Source: Prorocentrum cordatum
Taxonomy: Eukaryota > Sar > Dinophyceae > Prorocentrales > Prorocentraceae
DNA length: 23,295 nt
Direction: 5' to 3'
Assembly: GCA_963575745.1 (NCBI GenBank)
Contig: CAUYUJ010016486.1
Coordinates: 80,001 to 103,295, forward strand
The translations under genes were made by a program, and so were the position numbers. The stretch's first letter is position 1. Each line of letters opens with the position of its first letter. Under the pieces are notes generated by a model. The model saw only the letters and a program-made list of their open reading frames with translations. It was not told where the DNA came from and searched no databases. This document shows, piece after piece, positions 9,851-19,544 of the stretch.

Positions 9851-11700
9851 TGTCAGCCAAGTCGGCACACCCCTCACACGGTTTGTGGTCCCATAGGGAC
9901 CTCCACCCAAGGCCCCATGGGCGCGGCCCGCATGCGTCCGACCCGCCCAGTTTGGCACACCCCTCACACGTTTCGCGGCCCCTATAGGGGGCTCCGACCA
10001 AGGCCCTGGGGGCGCCGCCTGCATGCTTCCGACCCACCCATTTCGGTACACCCCTCACGAGGATCGCGGCCCCACAGGGGGGCTCCACCGAAGGTCCCAG
10101 GGGCGCCGCCTACATGCGTCCGACCCACCCATTTCGCCACACTCCTCACGAGGATCGCGGCACCACAGGGGGCTCCACCGAATGTCCCAGGGGCGCCGCC
10201 CGCATGCGTCCGACTCACCCATTTCGGCACACCTCTCACGAGGATCGCGGCCCCATATGGGGGCTTCACCGAAGGTCCCAGGGGCGCCGCCCGCATGCGT
10301 CCGACCCACCCATTTCGGCACACCTTTCACGAGGATCGTGGCCCCATATGGGGGCTCCAACCGAAGGTCCCAGGGGCGCCGCCCGCATGCGTCCGACTCA
10401 CCCATTTCGGCACACCCCTCACGGGGATCGTGGTCCCATATGGGGGCTCCACCGAATGTCCCAGGGGCGCCGCCCGCATGCTTCCGACTCACCCATTTCG
10501 GTACACCCCTCACGAGGATCGGACCACATCAGGGGGCTCTACCAAAGGTCCCAGGGGCACCGCCTGCATGCGTCCGGCCCACCTATTTCGCCACACTCCT
10601 CACGAGGATCGTGGCCCTATAAAGGTGCTCCACCGAAGGTCTCAGGGCCGCCGCCCGCATGCGTCCGACCCATCCATTTCGGCACACCGCTCACGAGGAT
10701 CGTGGCCCCATATGGGGGTTCCACCGAAGGTCCCAGGGGCGCCGCCCGCATGCGTCCGACCCACCCATTTCGGCACACCCCTCGCGAGGATCGTGGCCCC
10801 ATACGGGGGCTCCACCGAAGGTCCCAGGGGCGCCGCCCGCATGCGTCCGACTCACCCATTTCGGCACACCCCTCACGAGGATCGTGGCCCCATATGGGGG
10901 CTTCACCGAAGGTCCCAGGGGCGCCGCCCGCATGCGTCCGACCCACCCATTTCGGCACCCCTCGCGAGGATCGTGGCCCCATACGGGGGCTCCACCGAAG
11001 GTCCCAGGGGCGCCGCCCGCATGCGTCCGACTCACCCATTTCGGCACCCCTCTCGCGAGGATCGTGGCCCCATACGGGGGCTCCACCGAAGGTCCCAGGG
11101 GCGCCGCCCGCATGCGTCCGACCCACCCATTTCGGCACACCCTTCACGAGGATCGTGGCCCCATATGGGGGTTCCACCGAATGTCCCATAGGCGCCGCCC
11201 GCATGCGTCCGACTCACCTATTTCGGTACACCCCTCACGAGGATCGCGGCCCCATCAGGGGGCTCTACCGAAGGTCCCAGGGGCGCCGCCTACATGCGTC
11301 CGACCCACCTATTTCGCCGCACTCCTCACGATGATCGTGGCCTTTTTAAAGGTGCTCCACCGAATGTCTCAGTGGCGCCGCCCGCATGCGTCTAACCCAT
11401 CCATTTCGGGACACCTCTCACGATGATCGTGGCCCCATGTGAGGGCTCCACCAGGGGCGCCGCCCGCATGCGTCCGACCCACCCATTTCGGCACACCTTT
11501 CGCGAGGATCGTGGCCCCATATGGGGGCTCCACCGAAGGTCCCAGCGGCGCCGCCCGCATGCGTCCGACCCACCCATGTCGGCACACTCCTCACTAGGAT
11601 CGTGGCCCCATAAGGAGCTCCACAGAGGGTCACAGCGGCAGTCATCGCATGCGTCTCCCCCACAGCCCGCATGCGGTACCCGCCCCATGATGCCACACCC
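9842..11700 (+). repeat. 91-bp satellite array B (plus orientation, about 20 units)
   Basis: Tandem repeat with landmark GCATGCGTCCGAC at about 9930, 10021, 10112, 10202, 10293, 10385, 10476, 10566, 10657, 10748, 10839, 10930, 11019, 11110, 11201, 11292, 11384, 11466, 11557 and 11647. Spacing is 91 with occasional 89, 90, 92 or 82. The unit contains CCCATTTCGGCACACCCCTC, ACGAGGATCGTGGCCCCATA, TGGGGGCTCCACCGAAGGTC and CCAGGGGCGCCGCC. Because 91 is not a multiple of 3, the reading frame rotates at each unit. The 480- and 406-codon frames here exist because units lack stops in all three frames, and are not good evidence of a protein. First and last units are the most diverged. Confidence 0.95.
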
Positions 11701-13190
11701 ATCTCGCGGTTCTCGGCCCTGTAGAGATTTCCCCCTGGATCGTCCCGCCTGCCCTGCGATACTCAACTGCAGATGGTTGGTTCCTTCGCCAGGAGGGATG
11801 CTTTTCAAGTTTATTTTCGATGTATTGCCAGAAATGTTTCGACGGCTGGGGTCTTGGTTGTTTGACATTCAAATTATGTTTTGCTTAGTCTAGGTATAGG
11901 CTTTTGTGTCGCAGTTACTTCACACATGCACTAATTCAATGGCGCTTAGGCACGCTTGCCCAACACAGTAGACGCAGTCGCAAACACATGGTTGACTACA
12001 TTAGATTGGATACTCCATGCCGATTGTCCCATCCTACCTTTTTTGGTAGTTGAACATGGTCTCAATATTATTTCCCTGTGCCCCCCTGCCCGACCTCTGC
12101 AAGCCTGGTCACGCGCGTTCCGCTTGTAAAGCAGCGTGTTTTGATCCAAGCGTGCGTAAGTTGAGGTAAATCCAATGCTGTCCAGACAAGACTGACGCAC
12201 GAGCGAGCGAGCCAGCACAGCGGACAGTTTCCTGGGCCTAGCTGAGACCAGATTGGGGAGGCCGTGGCCTCACGGACGATGCGAGACGAGTAACAAGTTG
12301 AGACAGAAGGGGCGGGGGGGAAGGGGGGAGGAAGTCCTGGCTGTGGATGCTGGCCGAGTGCTGTCCTGCGCAGTTGTCTGGTGCCCCTGCGACGAGCAGC
12401 AAGCCGAGGGACAGCAGAAGTCAGGCCGCTGAGCACTCCGCCAGCGGAGACGCTCGAGGACACGCCCCTCCCCCCTTGACCTCCGAGGCCCCGAGTGTCC
12501 GGTGCGCGGCGCCCAGAAATTCTGACCCGTCTCATGTTTTGAAGGCCCTCTCGAGGCCGAACGGGAGGACCGAGGGACGACCTAGATGGGCGACTTCGAA
12601 GCTCTGCCCCGTCGCGGCCTCGGAGCGGTCGGTCGGCCAGCCATCCTCGACGACACATCCCCCCTTTCATAATCCTGCTGGATCATGTTCATAATCCTGC
12701 AGAGTCTTTATTTTCCTTATTTTCCTTCGGCCTCGTCCCTCCTACCCGCAGGCCCGAAGAGGCCCGAAGCCGTGCGTCGTGCTTCTTTTGTTAAGGCGCG
12801 AGGTGGCCCGGGGTCCACGAGGAGTCTCCCACAGGCCCCAGAGTGACCCCAAAGCGTTCAGAGCCCAGATCCTTGCCCCGCTCCCCTCGGTCCTCGATCC
12901 TCGAGAGAGGCCCTTCTCAAACTTCGATGGGAGCGACGGAGTGCTCGGCCCCCGCGTGCGACAGGCGCCGGACGACAGCGAGACGGACCCGGTGATGGCC
13001 AGCTCGGTGGACCGCCCGTTCGGCGCGGGCGGCTGGGCGGCGCATGCTGGGCGCCCTCCGCGCGCGGTCGTCGCTGGTTTCGCCGTGCGTCGGGCGTCGT
13101 CCGTCGTGTGCCGTGCGGCGGTCGTCGGGCGGCGTTGTCGCCGTCGTCGTCTGTCGTCCGCCGTGTGTCTCGACAGGTCATGGCAGGTTT
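11701..13190. other. Long unassigned stretch, mostly unique
   Basis: Nearly 1.5 kb without clear tandem structure. 11810-12060 is AT-richer; 12300-12640 is GC-rich. There is a short direct repeat of TTCATAATCCTGC (12666-12678 and 12690-12702) and a degenerate GTC-rich end (about 13060-13165). Open frames of 90-200 codons overlap on both strands with no recognisable motif. A gene interrupted by introns could be hidden here, but I cannot support one. Confidence 0.4.
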
Positions 13191-13460
13191 AGAGCGGAGT
13201 CGAGTAGAGTAGACTAGAGGCTGTAGAGTAGAGTGGAGTATCAGTAGAGTAGAGTAGGGTAGGGTAAGGCAGGGCAGGGTAGGGTACAGTTGGGTAGGCT
13301 AGACCAGGGTGGAGTACAGCAGGTTCGTTGGTAGAGTAGAGCTGGTTAGGAAGAGCAGAAGCGGGTAGAGCAGAGTAGAGTCGAGTGGAGTCGAATGAAG
13401 CAGACCAGAGTAGAGTAGAGTAGAGTAGAGTAGAGTAGGGGAGAGTAGGTTACAGTCAGG
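13191..13460 (+). repeat. Degenerate (GTAGA)n pentanucleotide array 1
   Basis: GAGTAGAGTAGAG-type repeat with many substitutions and a clean run at 13409-13437. Same motif and orientation as 14203-14700. Confidence 0.9.
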
Positions 13461-14202
13461 CTAGGTGCGCTCGCGTCTTATCTGACATCCCATCCCTCCC
13501 TCACATTCCTTTCCATGGCGCTGATTCTTCTCTATCCGCCGACGCGTGTCATAGCCGACCTGCGACTCTAACAGAAAGACCACTTCGTGTTATGCGCAAT
13601 CGGGAAAAGGGGAGCTGTGTGCACATGAGCAGGAGGTGGTGGTGGTGGGTGAGCAGGAGGATGAGCGGGAGGAAAAGGATGATGACGAACAACAGCAGCA
13701 GGACTTTAAGCGGACGGATCAGGTGGAAGATGAGGACGAGGTGAAGGCGGAGGAATGCATTTGAGGGGGGCGGCAGCGATGAGAGAGTCGTATTCAGAAC
13801 AGTGGCCCGCGTTGGGGCGAGACGAACAGCAGCAAGAGGAACTGGAGTGGAAATGGCGTGAGGAAATGGAGGACCAGGAGAAGATGGAGGAGGAGAAATG
13901 AGGGGGTGGGGACCACAATGAAGCAAGACGCGGATCTAGAAAAATGGGGTCCGCGCTGGGGCGACAGCGCCAGTCAGAACGACGGGAGCAGGCCGCCTAG
14001 CCGAAAGTGAGGCCCACGCTGGAGCGGGAGCACCATTTTCTGAAACACCGAGGGCAGTCGGATTGGAACGAGCCATGAGACAAATCAGCTTCTGGATTCT
14101 TGTTGGTCGAACAATCAGCACGCGGACGGAGCGGGAGATCTTCTGGACACTCCAGGGGAGGAGGGATAATAGTATTCATAGTGTTTAAGTGCACAATCGA
14201 TC
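13461..14202. other. Purine-rich segment between two GTAGA arrays
   Basis: Plus strand rich in GAGGA, GGTGG and ACAGCAGCA at 13620-13920. There are three loosely related blocks near 13807, 13949 and 14009 (GCGTTGGGGCGA, GCGCTGGGGCGA, CACGCTGGAGCGG). No convincing gene. Confidence 0.45.
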
Positions 14203-14700
14203 AGGAGTGGAGTAGGGTAGAGCAGAGTAGGAGTGGAGTAGATCAGAGTAGAGTAGGGTAGGCCAGCGTAGAGTAGAGTAGAGTATATCAGAGTCGAGTA
14301 GGGTAGGATCGGGTAGGGTAGAGTAGTGTAGGGTGGAGTAGAACAAAGTAGAGCAGAGCATGGTAGACGGTAGAGTGGAGCCAGTCATGATACATTGATT
14401 TAGAGTATACTGGGATAGAGCAGAGTAGAGTAGAGTAGATCATAGTAAAAGAGTATATTAGCAGCAACGTCGCGTAGTAGAGCGGAATCGAGTATAATAG
14501 ACTCGAGAAGAGTCGGAGTAGGGTAGAGGAGAGGAGAGTAGAGTAGAGCAGTGTAGAGTAGAGTGGAGTAGAGTAAGGACAGGTTGGGCAGGGTAGAGTA
14601 GAGCTGGGTAGAGCAGTGCAGAGGGTCGGTGGTAGGGTAGAGTCGGGCAGGGTGGAGTAGAGCAGGGTAGAATAGGGTAGAGTGGGGTAGAGTCCACCCT
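14203..14700 (+). repeat. Degenerate (GTAGA)n pentanucleotide array 2
   Basis: About 500 nt of GAGTAGAGTAGG-type repeat with frequent substitutions, interrupted near 14386-14470 by less regular sequence. The minus-strand Tyr-Ser-Thr-Leu-Leu-type frames are translations of the pentamer. Confidence 0.9.
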
Positions 14701-15390
14701 AGAAGCAAGCTTACTCCAGTGCAGTCTACTTGGTCGATTCGGAGTCTGCGATGGCTGATACCTTTGCACTCTCCCCAGCCCGCTGGGTGCCGACTGGGCC
14801 AGGCCAGAGCCGTGCAGTGGCTGAGATAGTGGAACGCCGGCTAGGCATCCATGGAGCACTACACCTGCAAAAGCGGCCCCTTCAGCAACTTTTGCTGCGC
14901 AGTGAATCATCGCTGTGGGACGAATCTATTTCCCTTTGTTCCGTTCTTGGACAGGACATGCTGTCCGTGTGCAGGTGCAGGATCCGTGTCGTGCTGTCTT
15001 TCAGGCTCTAGGCCTTAAGGCTCATCGATGTTTTTTTTTCTGACTTGCAAGAGCTTCTTTGGTACCAGTGCCACAGCCGTATTTTTCATGCCTGCAGATA
15101 GGGGAAAACACGATACCCATGTTTTGGCGTCGACCAGAGAGACCAGCCCTGGACCCATAGATTGGCAAGACTCGCAGGAATATGGATTTTCCTGGAGGAA
15201 GTCGGGGACGGAAGAAGATCAGGGGGACAATATGAAAGACCACACATGTGCACGAACTCCATATAAGTTGCCTTCTCCGTGCCCCTCTTCGCTTTTGCCT
15301 GTTCTGGTCAAACTTAGATATCCACCACGCCTTGAGTCTTCGTTTCCAGAGAATCGTTTCGCAAGCGGGGTTTGGACCCTCCTCCATGAG
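14701..15390. other. Unique island with weak coding-like frames
   Basis: Balanced, non-repetitive sequence. The plus frame from about 14730 includes SRAVAEIVERRLGIHG, and the minus frame includes MIHCAAKVAEGAAFAG. Both look mildly protein-like, they cannot both be real, and neither shows a domain I know. A plus frame at 15028-15402 has no features. Listed so that the island can be searched, not as a gene call. Confidence 0.15.
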
Positions 15391-15399
15391 GCGTGCTCG

Positions 15400-15525
15400 T
15401 GATGATGATGCTGCTGATGATGATGCTGATGCTGATGATGCTGATGATGATCATGATCATGACCATGATGAGTGTGATGATGATGATGATGACGATGATG
15501 ATGTTGATGATGATGATTCTGCTTG

Positions 15526-15563
<38 letters not shown>

Positions 15564-15747
15564 GTGATGCAGATAGTCATGATGCTGATGATGATGATGA
15601 TTCTGGTTGTGGTGGTGGTGGCGATGATGACGACGAGGATGACGTTGTTGTTGATGATGATGATGATGATGAAGATGAGGATGAGGATGATGATTATGAT
15701 GATGCTGATGATGCTGCTGCTGCTGATGCTGTTGATGCTGATCATGA

Positions 15748-15791
<44 letters not shown>

Positions 15792-15795
15792 ATGC

Positions 15796-15860
<65 letters not shown>

Positions 15861-15862
15861 CT
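15400..15862 (+). repeat. (GAT)n array 2 with embedded (CTG)n
   Basis: GAT/TGA repeat with GCT and GAC variants, a GTG-rich interruption at 15602-15625, a clean (CTG)n run at 15752-15782 and a nearly pure GAT run at 15800-15860. Poly-Asp, poly-Met and poly-Ile frames are artefacts. Confidence 0.95.
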
Positions 15863-15892
15863 GTTGTCGTCGTCGTCGTCGTCGTGTGGCGT
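15863..15892 (+). repeat. Short (GTC)n run
   Basis: About seven GTC units at the edge of the GAT array. Confidence 0.8.
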
Positions 15893-16159
15893 CTGGCGTC
15901 TGCAGTCAATCGTCGTTTTTGGCCGTCGTCGTCAGAGCTGTGTAGTCTCGGAAGGAGGATGGTGTTCGCCTTTTCTTGCGTCTGGAGGCGGTTTTCCGGG
16001 ACCCAGCGTTTGGGCCTTGGGGTTGTCGAAGACACGCACCAGGACAACAAAAATGCCCCCCAGGAAGGGGTCGAGTGGTCCAGGGTTGTTGTCGGCAGGA
16101 AATGCGACAGCGGAGGCCTGGATATTTGCTGTTCTCGTTGGAAGATCGATGGATGTGAA
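15893..16159. other. Unassigned sequence
   Basis: Non-repetitive stretch between the GAT array and the 42-bp repeat. No supported gene. Confidence 0.4.
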
Positions 16160-16375
16160 CCGAATGGTGAGGATAGAGGTTCGAGGGGCGAGGGACGAGG
16201 ATCGATGGGCAAGGATGGAGGGGGGAGAATCGAGAATCGAGTGTCGATAATCGAGAGGCAAGGATCGACGCGGCGATAATCGAGTGGCAAGGATGGAGGG
16301 TCGAGGATCGAGTGGCGATAATCGAGTGGCAAGGATGGAGGGCCGAGGATCGAGTGGCGATAATCGAGGCTTTCT
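16160..16375 (+). repeat. 42-bp minisatellite (GGCGATAATCGAG family)
   Basis: Two full 42-bp units (16271-16312 and 16313-16354) and a partial third. Each reads GGCGATAATCGAG, TGGCAAGGATGGAGGG, then YCGAGGATCGAG. A looser version of the same motifs (ATCGAGTG, CAAGGATGGAGG) extends upstream to about 16160. Confidence 0.85.
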
Positions 16376-16671
16376 GGGCGACGATCGAAGGGCGAGGCTC
16401 GACGTTCGATGGTCGCGGAGATCGAGCGTATTTGAATGTGTTGGGAGGTCTTACGGCCAGCGCCGCCGACCCAAAAGGGGGACGACGACTTCCCTCTCCA
16501 CAGGGGAGGGACCCCCCAGGGGGAGGGGTCACGACCCCCGAGACCCCCTTTGGGACCCTCCTTGGGACCCCCCGGAACACCCTCCTCTACCTCCAGGAAC
16601 GCCCTTCTGGCCCCGGTCGGACTTCGCTCCAAAGTCCAGCCAAAACGCACCGCAGGACAGGTCGAGGTCGC
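16376..16671. other. Unassigned GC-rich sequence
   Basis: Includes a C/G-rich partly palindromic stretch (16490-16600, GGACCCCCCAGGGGGAGGGG). Nothing assignable. Confidence 0.4.
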
Positions 16672-16860
16672 CGTTGTCGTCGTCGTCGTCGTCCGTCGTC
16701 CGTCGTCCGTCGTCGATGGTGTGTCGTCAGTCGTCTACCGTCGGTCGTCTGTCGTCCGGCGCTCGTCGTCTGCCGTCTGTCGTCTGTCATTTGTCGTCGG
16801 TCGGTCGGTCGGTCGGTCTGCCTGTCGGTCAGTCAATCGGTGGTTTGGTCGTTCGTCGTC
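16672..16860 (+). repeat. Mixed GTC / GTCC / GGTC microsatellites
   Basis: Degenerate CGTCGTC and CGTCCGTC repeat (16672-16798), a pure GGTC tetramer run (about 16799-16818), then degenerate GTC-containing sequence. Confidence 0.85.
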
Positions 16861-16870
16861 AGTGTCCGCG

Positions 16871-16891
16871 TGTCGTAGTCGTCGTCGTCGA

Positions 16892-16945
<54 letters not shown>
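16871..16945 (+). repeat. (GTC)n trinucleotide array
   Basis: Nearly pure GTC/TCG repeat with a single GATC interruption near 16890. Confidence 0.95.
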
Positions 16946-17182
16946 GCCGCGTCTTCGTCTGTGCATCAGCGTCGGCGAGCCGTGCACGTCGACGTCTCCG
17001 CCGCCGCCGCCGCCACCGCCGCTGCCGCGCGCGGCCGTCGACGGTGCCCCCCGCCTGGAGACGCCGAGGTACACGGCGCTGGAGCCGCTCCCGTGCGCGC
17101 GCGCAACCGTCGGGGCCGGCTCCGCCGCGGCCAGAGGGTCGCCGCTGCTCCCAGAGGCGCGCGCGCTCGTTCGGCAGGGAGG
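16946..17182. other. Very GC-rich unassigned sequence
   Basis: Contains a short GCC run (16998-17025). Open frames exist on both strands because of high GC. No gene supported. Confidence 0.4.
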
Positions 17183-17567
17183 CATGGGAGCCTGGTGTAC
17201 CCTCACAATTCCGTCTTTTGCGTCGGTTAGCGTCGGTTAGCGTCGATTAGCGTCGATTGGCGCTTGGTAGTCGATGAGATGGCGCCGACTTAGCGGCGGT
17301 CGGCGTCGATCAACGTCGATTTAGCGTCGATCAGCGTCGATTCAGCGTCGATTCTGGCGGCGCGCACAAAGGGGTAGGGGGAGGGGTGAAGCCTTCGTAG
17401 ACGGAGGCTGCTTCGTAGAAGGTACTGGCCTTGCGTCTACAGACAAGGCCCGCGCCTTCTCTAAGGAGCAGGGGCGCTTCTAAGAAGCCTCACCCCCTCC
17501 CCCTACCCCCTTCTGCGCGTGCCCGACGATTGCAGGAGCCGACAAGATGGGAAGGGTGGCTCCCATG
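17183..17567 (+). mobile_element. Short TIR element with CATGGGAGCC ends, copy 2 (carries a nested insertion)
   Basis: Same ends as copy 1: CATGGGAGCC (17183-17192) and GGCTCCCATG (17558-17567). It shows the same landmark order: GGTGTACCCT, an ATTCCGTCTTT block, several GCGTCGATTAGC repeats, GTCGATGAGATGGCGCC, then GGAGCCGACAAGATGG. It is longer than copy 1 only because a separate inverted-repeat element sits at about 17361-17518, between the GTCGATT repeats and the right end. Confidence 0.75.
17361..17518. mobile_element. Nested foldback element inside the CATGGGAGCC element
   Basis: Left arm (17361-17395) starts CGCGCACAAAGGGGTAGGGG and right arm (17484-17518) ends CCCCTACCCCCTTCTGCGCG, pairing over about 35 nt with few mismatches. 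The centre is rich in CTTCT and AGAAG motifs that can pair further. Copy 1 of the host element lacks this segment, so it is an insertion. CGATT lies on both sides (17349-17353 and 17527-17531) and may be a target duplication, but CGATT is also part of the host's own repeat. Confidence 0.7.
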
Positions 17568-17784
17568 AGTTCAGGTGAACAAGCGATGACATAAACATAA
17601 CAGCTCGGGGGTCCGCGCGGATTTCTCGGATCGGCGCTGGACCCCCGCTCCCAGGCGCGGGCGGCGCGCCAGGGGCGGCGCCGGAGGCGCCGCCAGGGGC
17701 CTCCGGCGCCGACGCGAGACTAGTTATCATTGCTCGTTCCCCTAGACTCATGGGGGCCACCCCTCCCATCTCGTCGGCTCCTGC
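17532..17784. repeat. Long inverted repeat, 60-bp arms
   Basis: 17532-17591 and 17725-17784 are reverse complements over 60 positions without gaps, with nine mismatches by my count, eight of them transitions. The left arm is the right end of CATGGGAGCC element copy 2; the right arm belongs to a third, inverted, truncated copy. The loop (17592-17724) is largely the GC-rich foldback relative. Confidence 0.75.
17591..17710 (-). repeat. GC-rich foldback relative (copy 2 of the 13-178 family)
   Basis: Reads ATAAACATAACAG, GTCCGCGCGGATTTCTCGG, ATCGGCGCTGGACCCCC, then a GGCGCC-rich segment. This follows the reverse complement of 178 down to about 70. Only one arm and the GC-rich centre are present. 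Confidence 0.65.
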
Positions 17785-17835
17785 GAGTCGACGCGAGTGG
17801 GCGCCGAACCGGCGCCGATCGACGCCGCCCGACGC
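17747..17835 (-). mobile_element. CATGGGAGCC element, copy 3 (truncated, inverted)
   Basis: CTCATGGGGGCCACCCC, then CCCATCTCGTCGGCTCCTG, is the reverse complement of the right end of copies 1 and 2, followed by ATCGACGCC motifs that match their GTCGAT repeats. No opposite terminus is recognisable downstream, so the copy appears truncated. Confidence 0.55.
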
Positions 17836-18170
17836 CAAGGTCGTCGTCTCGTCCTGGTCGCCGCCGCCGCCGCCGCTGCCGCCGAAGGACGCAGGGCTCG
17901 TGTCGATGCCCCCGATTCGACTTCGACTTCGGCCTCGATGGCTTCCCATTCCGATTCGACCTCGACTCGGGATTCCGATTTGTGTGCCGATTCCTCACTG
18001 GAGGCATATTGGCCTGCCGATGTCCGCAGACTCGACTTTTCCCGACTCGGCTGCCGGATTTCCGCCGATCCGGTTCATTTCGATTGCCGATCCGGCTAAT
18101 CGATTCGATTCTGGGCTCTCCTGAGGATGGGGGCTTTCGGACGTCTTTGGGCGCCTTTTGGACCCTCCCG
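17836..18170. other. Degenerate CCGATTCGAC-rich sequence
   Basis: Includes a GCC run (17860-17883) and an irregular series of GATTCGACTTCG and CCGATTCG motifs (17905-18115). It may be a decayed tandem repeat. Open frames on both strands, none recognised. Confidence 0.45.
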
Positions 18171-18320
18171 TGAAGTCGGGCCTGTCCCTCCACAGGAGGA
18201 ATATTGAAAGATTGTTAGAACATATTTTCGTGCTCTTTACGTAGACTAGCTGTGATTTTTATTGTGGCTATTTTAGTGTTTCTTCCAACATCCGCCTGTA
18301 GGAGGACATGTCCGACCTAA
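18171..18320 (+). mobile_element. TTAAGTCGGGC-family TIR element, copy A
   Basis: A 150-bp element. The left end, AAGTCGGGCCTGTCCCTCC then ACAGGAGGAATATT, pairs with the right end, CCTGTAGGAGGACATGTCC then GACCTAA, giving imperfect terminal inverted repeats of about 25 bp. The interior is AT-rich (GTGATTTTTATTGTGGCTAT) in GC-rich surroundings. It matches copies C, D and E in both ends, in the GGAATATTSAAA motif just inside the left TIR and in the T-rich right half. No coding capacity. Confidence 0.85.
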
Positions 18321-18407
18321 ACCTCCCGTTCAGGGGCAGAACTTTGCAACAACCGTTTAGGAGCCACTTCGCATGCCTCCCCCTGCGCATCCCTCGGCCT
18401 TGCGTTC

Positions 18408-18607
18408 GGCGGCGAGCGAGGGGGGGAAGTGAGAAGGAGAAGGCCTTCTCAGAAGGCGGTGGGACTTCTCTGGAGCCCCTGCGCCTTCTGAGAAGTTTTT
18501 TGTGTCTTCGGGGACGAGGGACTTCCGAACCTTCTGAGCAGGCCGGGGGACTTCCGAACCTTCTGAGAAGGCCTTCTCCTTCTTATTTCCCCTGTAGGCT
18601 CGCCGCC
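18408..18607. mobile_element. 200-bp foldback element with GGCGGCGAG ends
   Basis: Ends are GGCGGCGAG (18408-18416) and CTCGCCGCC (18599-18607). Inside, GAAGGAGAAGGCCTTCTC then AGAAGG (to 18456) is exactly matched in reverse complement from 18559, so each arm is about 50 nt with a 25-nt near-perfect core. The core GAAGGCCTTC is itself palindromic. The centre repeats GGGACTTCCGAACCTTCTGAG. A non-autonomous inverted-repeat element is the simplest reading. Confidence 0.7.
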
Positions 18608-19050
18608 GATAAATATTGAAGACGCGTTCCCTGAGACATGGAGCTGGACAAATCTTGGATTCAGCGTCTCGAATGCAGTATTTGCTAATGTTAGGGCCCG
18701 GGGGTTGATGGGGGGAATCTGATTTTTTCTAGCTCGGGCAGCGTTGTTGCCACGTCTTTTCTTTTATCGCCTGGGGGGTTTCGTGTCGCAACGGATGGAT
18801 TCGCCTGGGGATTCCGGTCGGGGCCTGTTTTTGAGCGGGGATGGCCCGACCTTCCGACGTCTTGAAGAAATTCTTGACGCTTCGTGTGCATAACCCCACC
18901 TTGCCCGCCCTAGCTTTGCCCTGCTTTCGACCCGTTTCGCGAGCCCGCGTACAAAAAAAACATAACCACACCAGCCCATCCAGAGACGATGCCCAGAGGA
19001 GTTGTCTCGATCAGGGAAGTGGGCAGCAAGCAGAGGAAAGGGTCCCTCTC
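18608..19050. other. Unassigned sequence
   Basis: Non-repetitive mixed sequence with an A-run at 18952-18960. A plus frame from 18841 (ARPSDVLKKFLTLRVHNP) is open but runs into the CTTGG repeat and has no recognised motif. Confidence 0.35.
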
Positions 19051-19490
19051 GGAGCGCTCTTGGGACAATCTTGGGCGCTTTTGGGGCCGTCTTGGGGCCG
19101 CTTGGAGCATCCTGGGGGCCTCTTGGAGCGTCTTGGGTGCCTCGGGGAGCCTCTTGGGGCCTCTTGGGGGTCTCTTGGGAGCAACTTGGAGGCCTCTTGG
19201 GCGCCTTTTGGAGCCTCCTGGGCGCCTTTTGAGGTGGGGCCCTCTTGAGGCGCTCTTGGGAGCCTTGGGAGCACTCTTGGGGCTGTCTTGGAGTCTTGGA
19301 GGAGATCGATCAAAAAAGACGGGAGCTCCCATTACGTTCCCCCCTCGGGAGCCCAAAACATCGCCTCTTGGGCCTCTCTTGGGGCGCTCTTGGAGCGCTC
19401 TTGGGCGCTCTTTGGGCCGTCTTGGGGCTCTCTTGGGCCTTTCTTGGGGCCCTCAAGGGCCCTCTTGGAGCCGTCTTGAGGCCTCGGAAG
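19051..19490 (+). repeat. 10-11 bp CTTGGGGCC periodic tract 4 (longest)
   Basis: More than twenty consecutive units beginning CTTGG or TTTGG, with lengths mostly 10 or 11: CTTGGGACAAT, CTTGGGCGCTT, TTGGGGCCGT, CTTGGGGCCG, CTTGGAGCATC, CTTGGAGCGT, CTTGGGTGCCT, CTTGGGGCCT, CTTGGGGGTCT. An interruption at about 19303-19365 (AAAAAAGACGGGAGCTCCC) splits it. The Pro/Lys/Arg-rich minus-strand frames are translations of the repeat. Confidence 0.8.
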
Positions 19491-19544
19491 GCCATCGGGA
19501 GCGACAAGGCCACAAAACACAATCCATGGATTTTCCTGAGGTCT

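Noticed and set aside
9749-11334. Open frames of 480 and 406 codons on the plus strand as a repetitive protein
   Set aside because: They are produced by a stop-poor 91-bp satellite whose period rotates the frame. Equivalent frames exist on the minus strand, and no start, splice or domain signal supports them.
9842-11700. CRISPR-like array
   Set aside because: Repeats are contiguous, with no variable spacers between conserved repeats, and the context is eukaryotic.
12068-12694. 200-codon minus-strand and 115-codon plus-strand frames as genes
   Set aside because: They overlap on opposite strands in GC-rich sequence, and neither shows a recognisable motif or codon pattern better than the other.
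18910-19356. Pro/Lys/Arg-rich minus-strand frame resembling a basic DNA-binding protein
   Set aside because: It is the translation of the 10-11 bp CTTGG repeat, and similar frames appear at every CTTGG tract.
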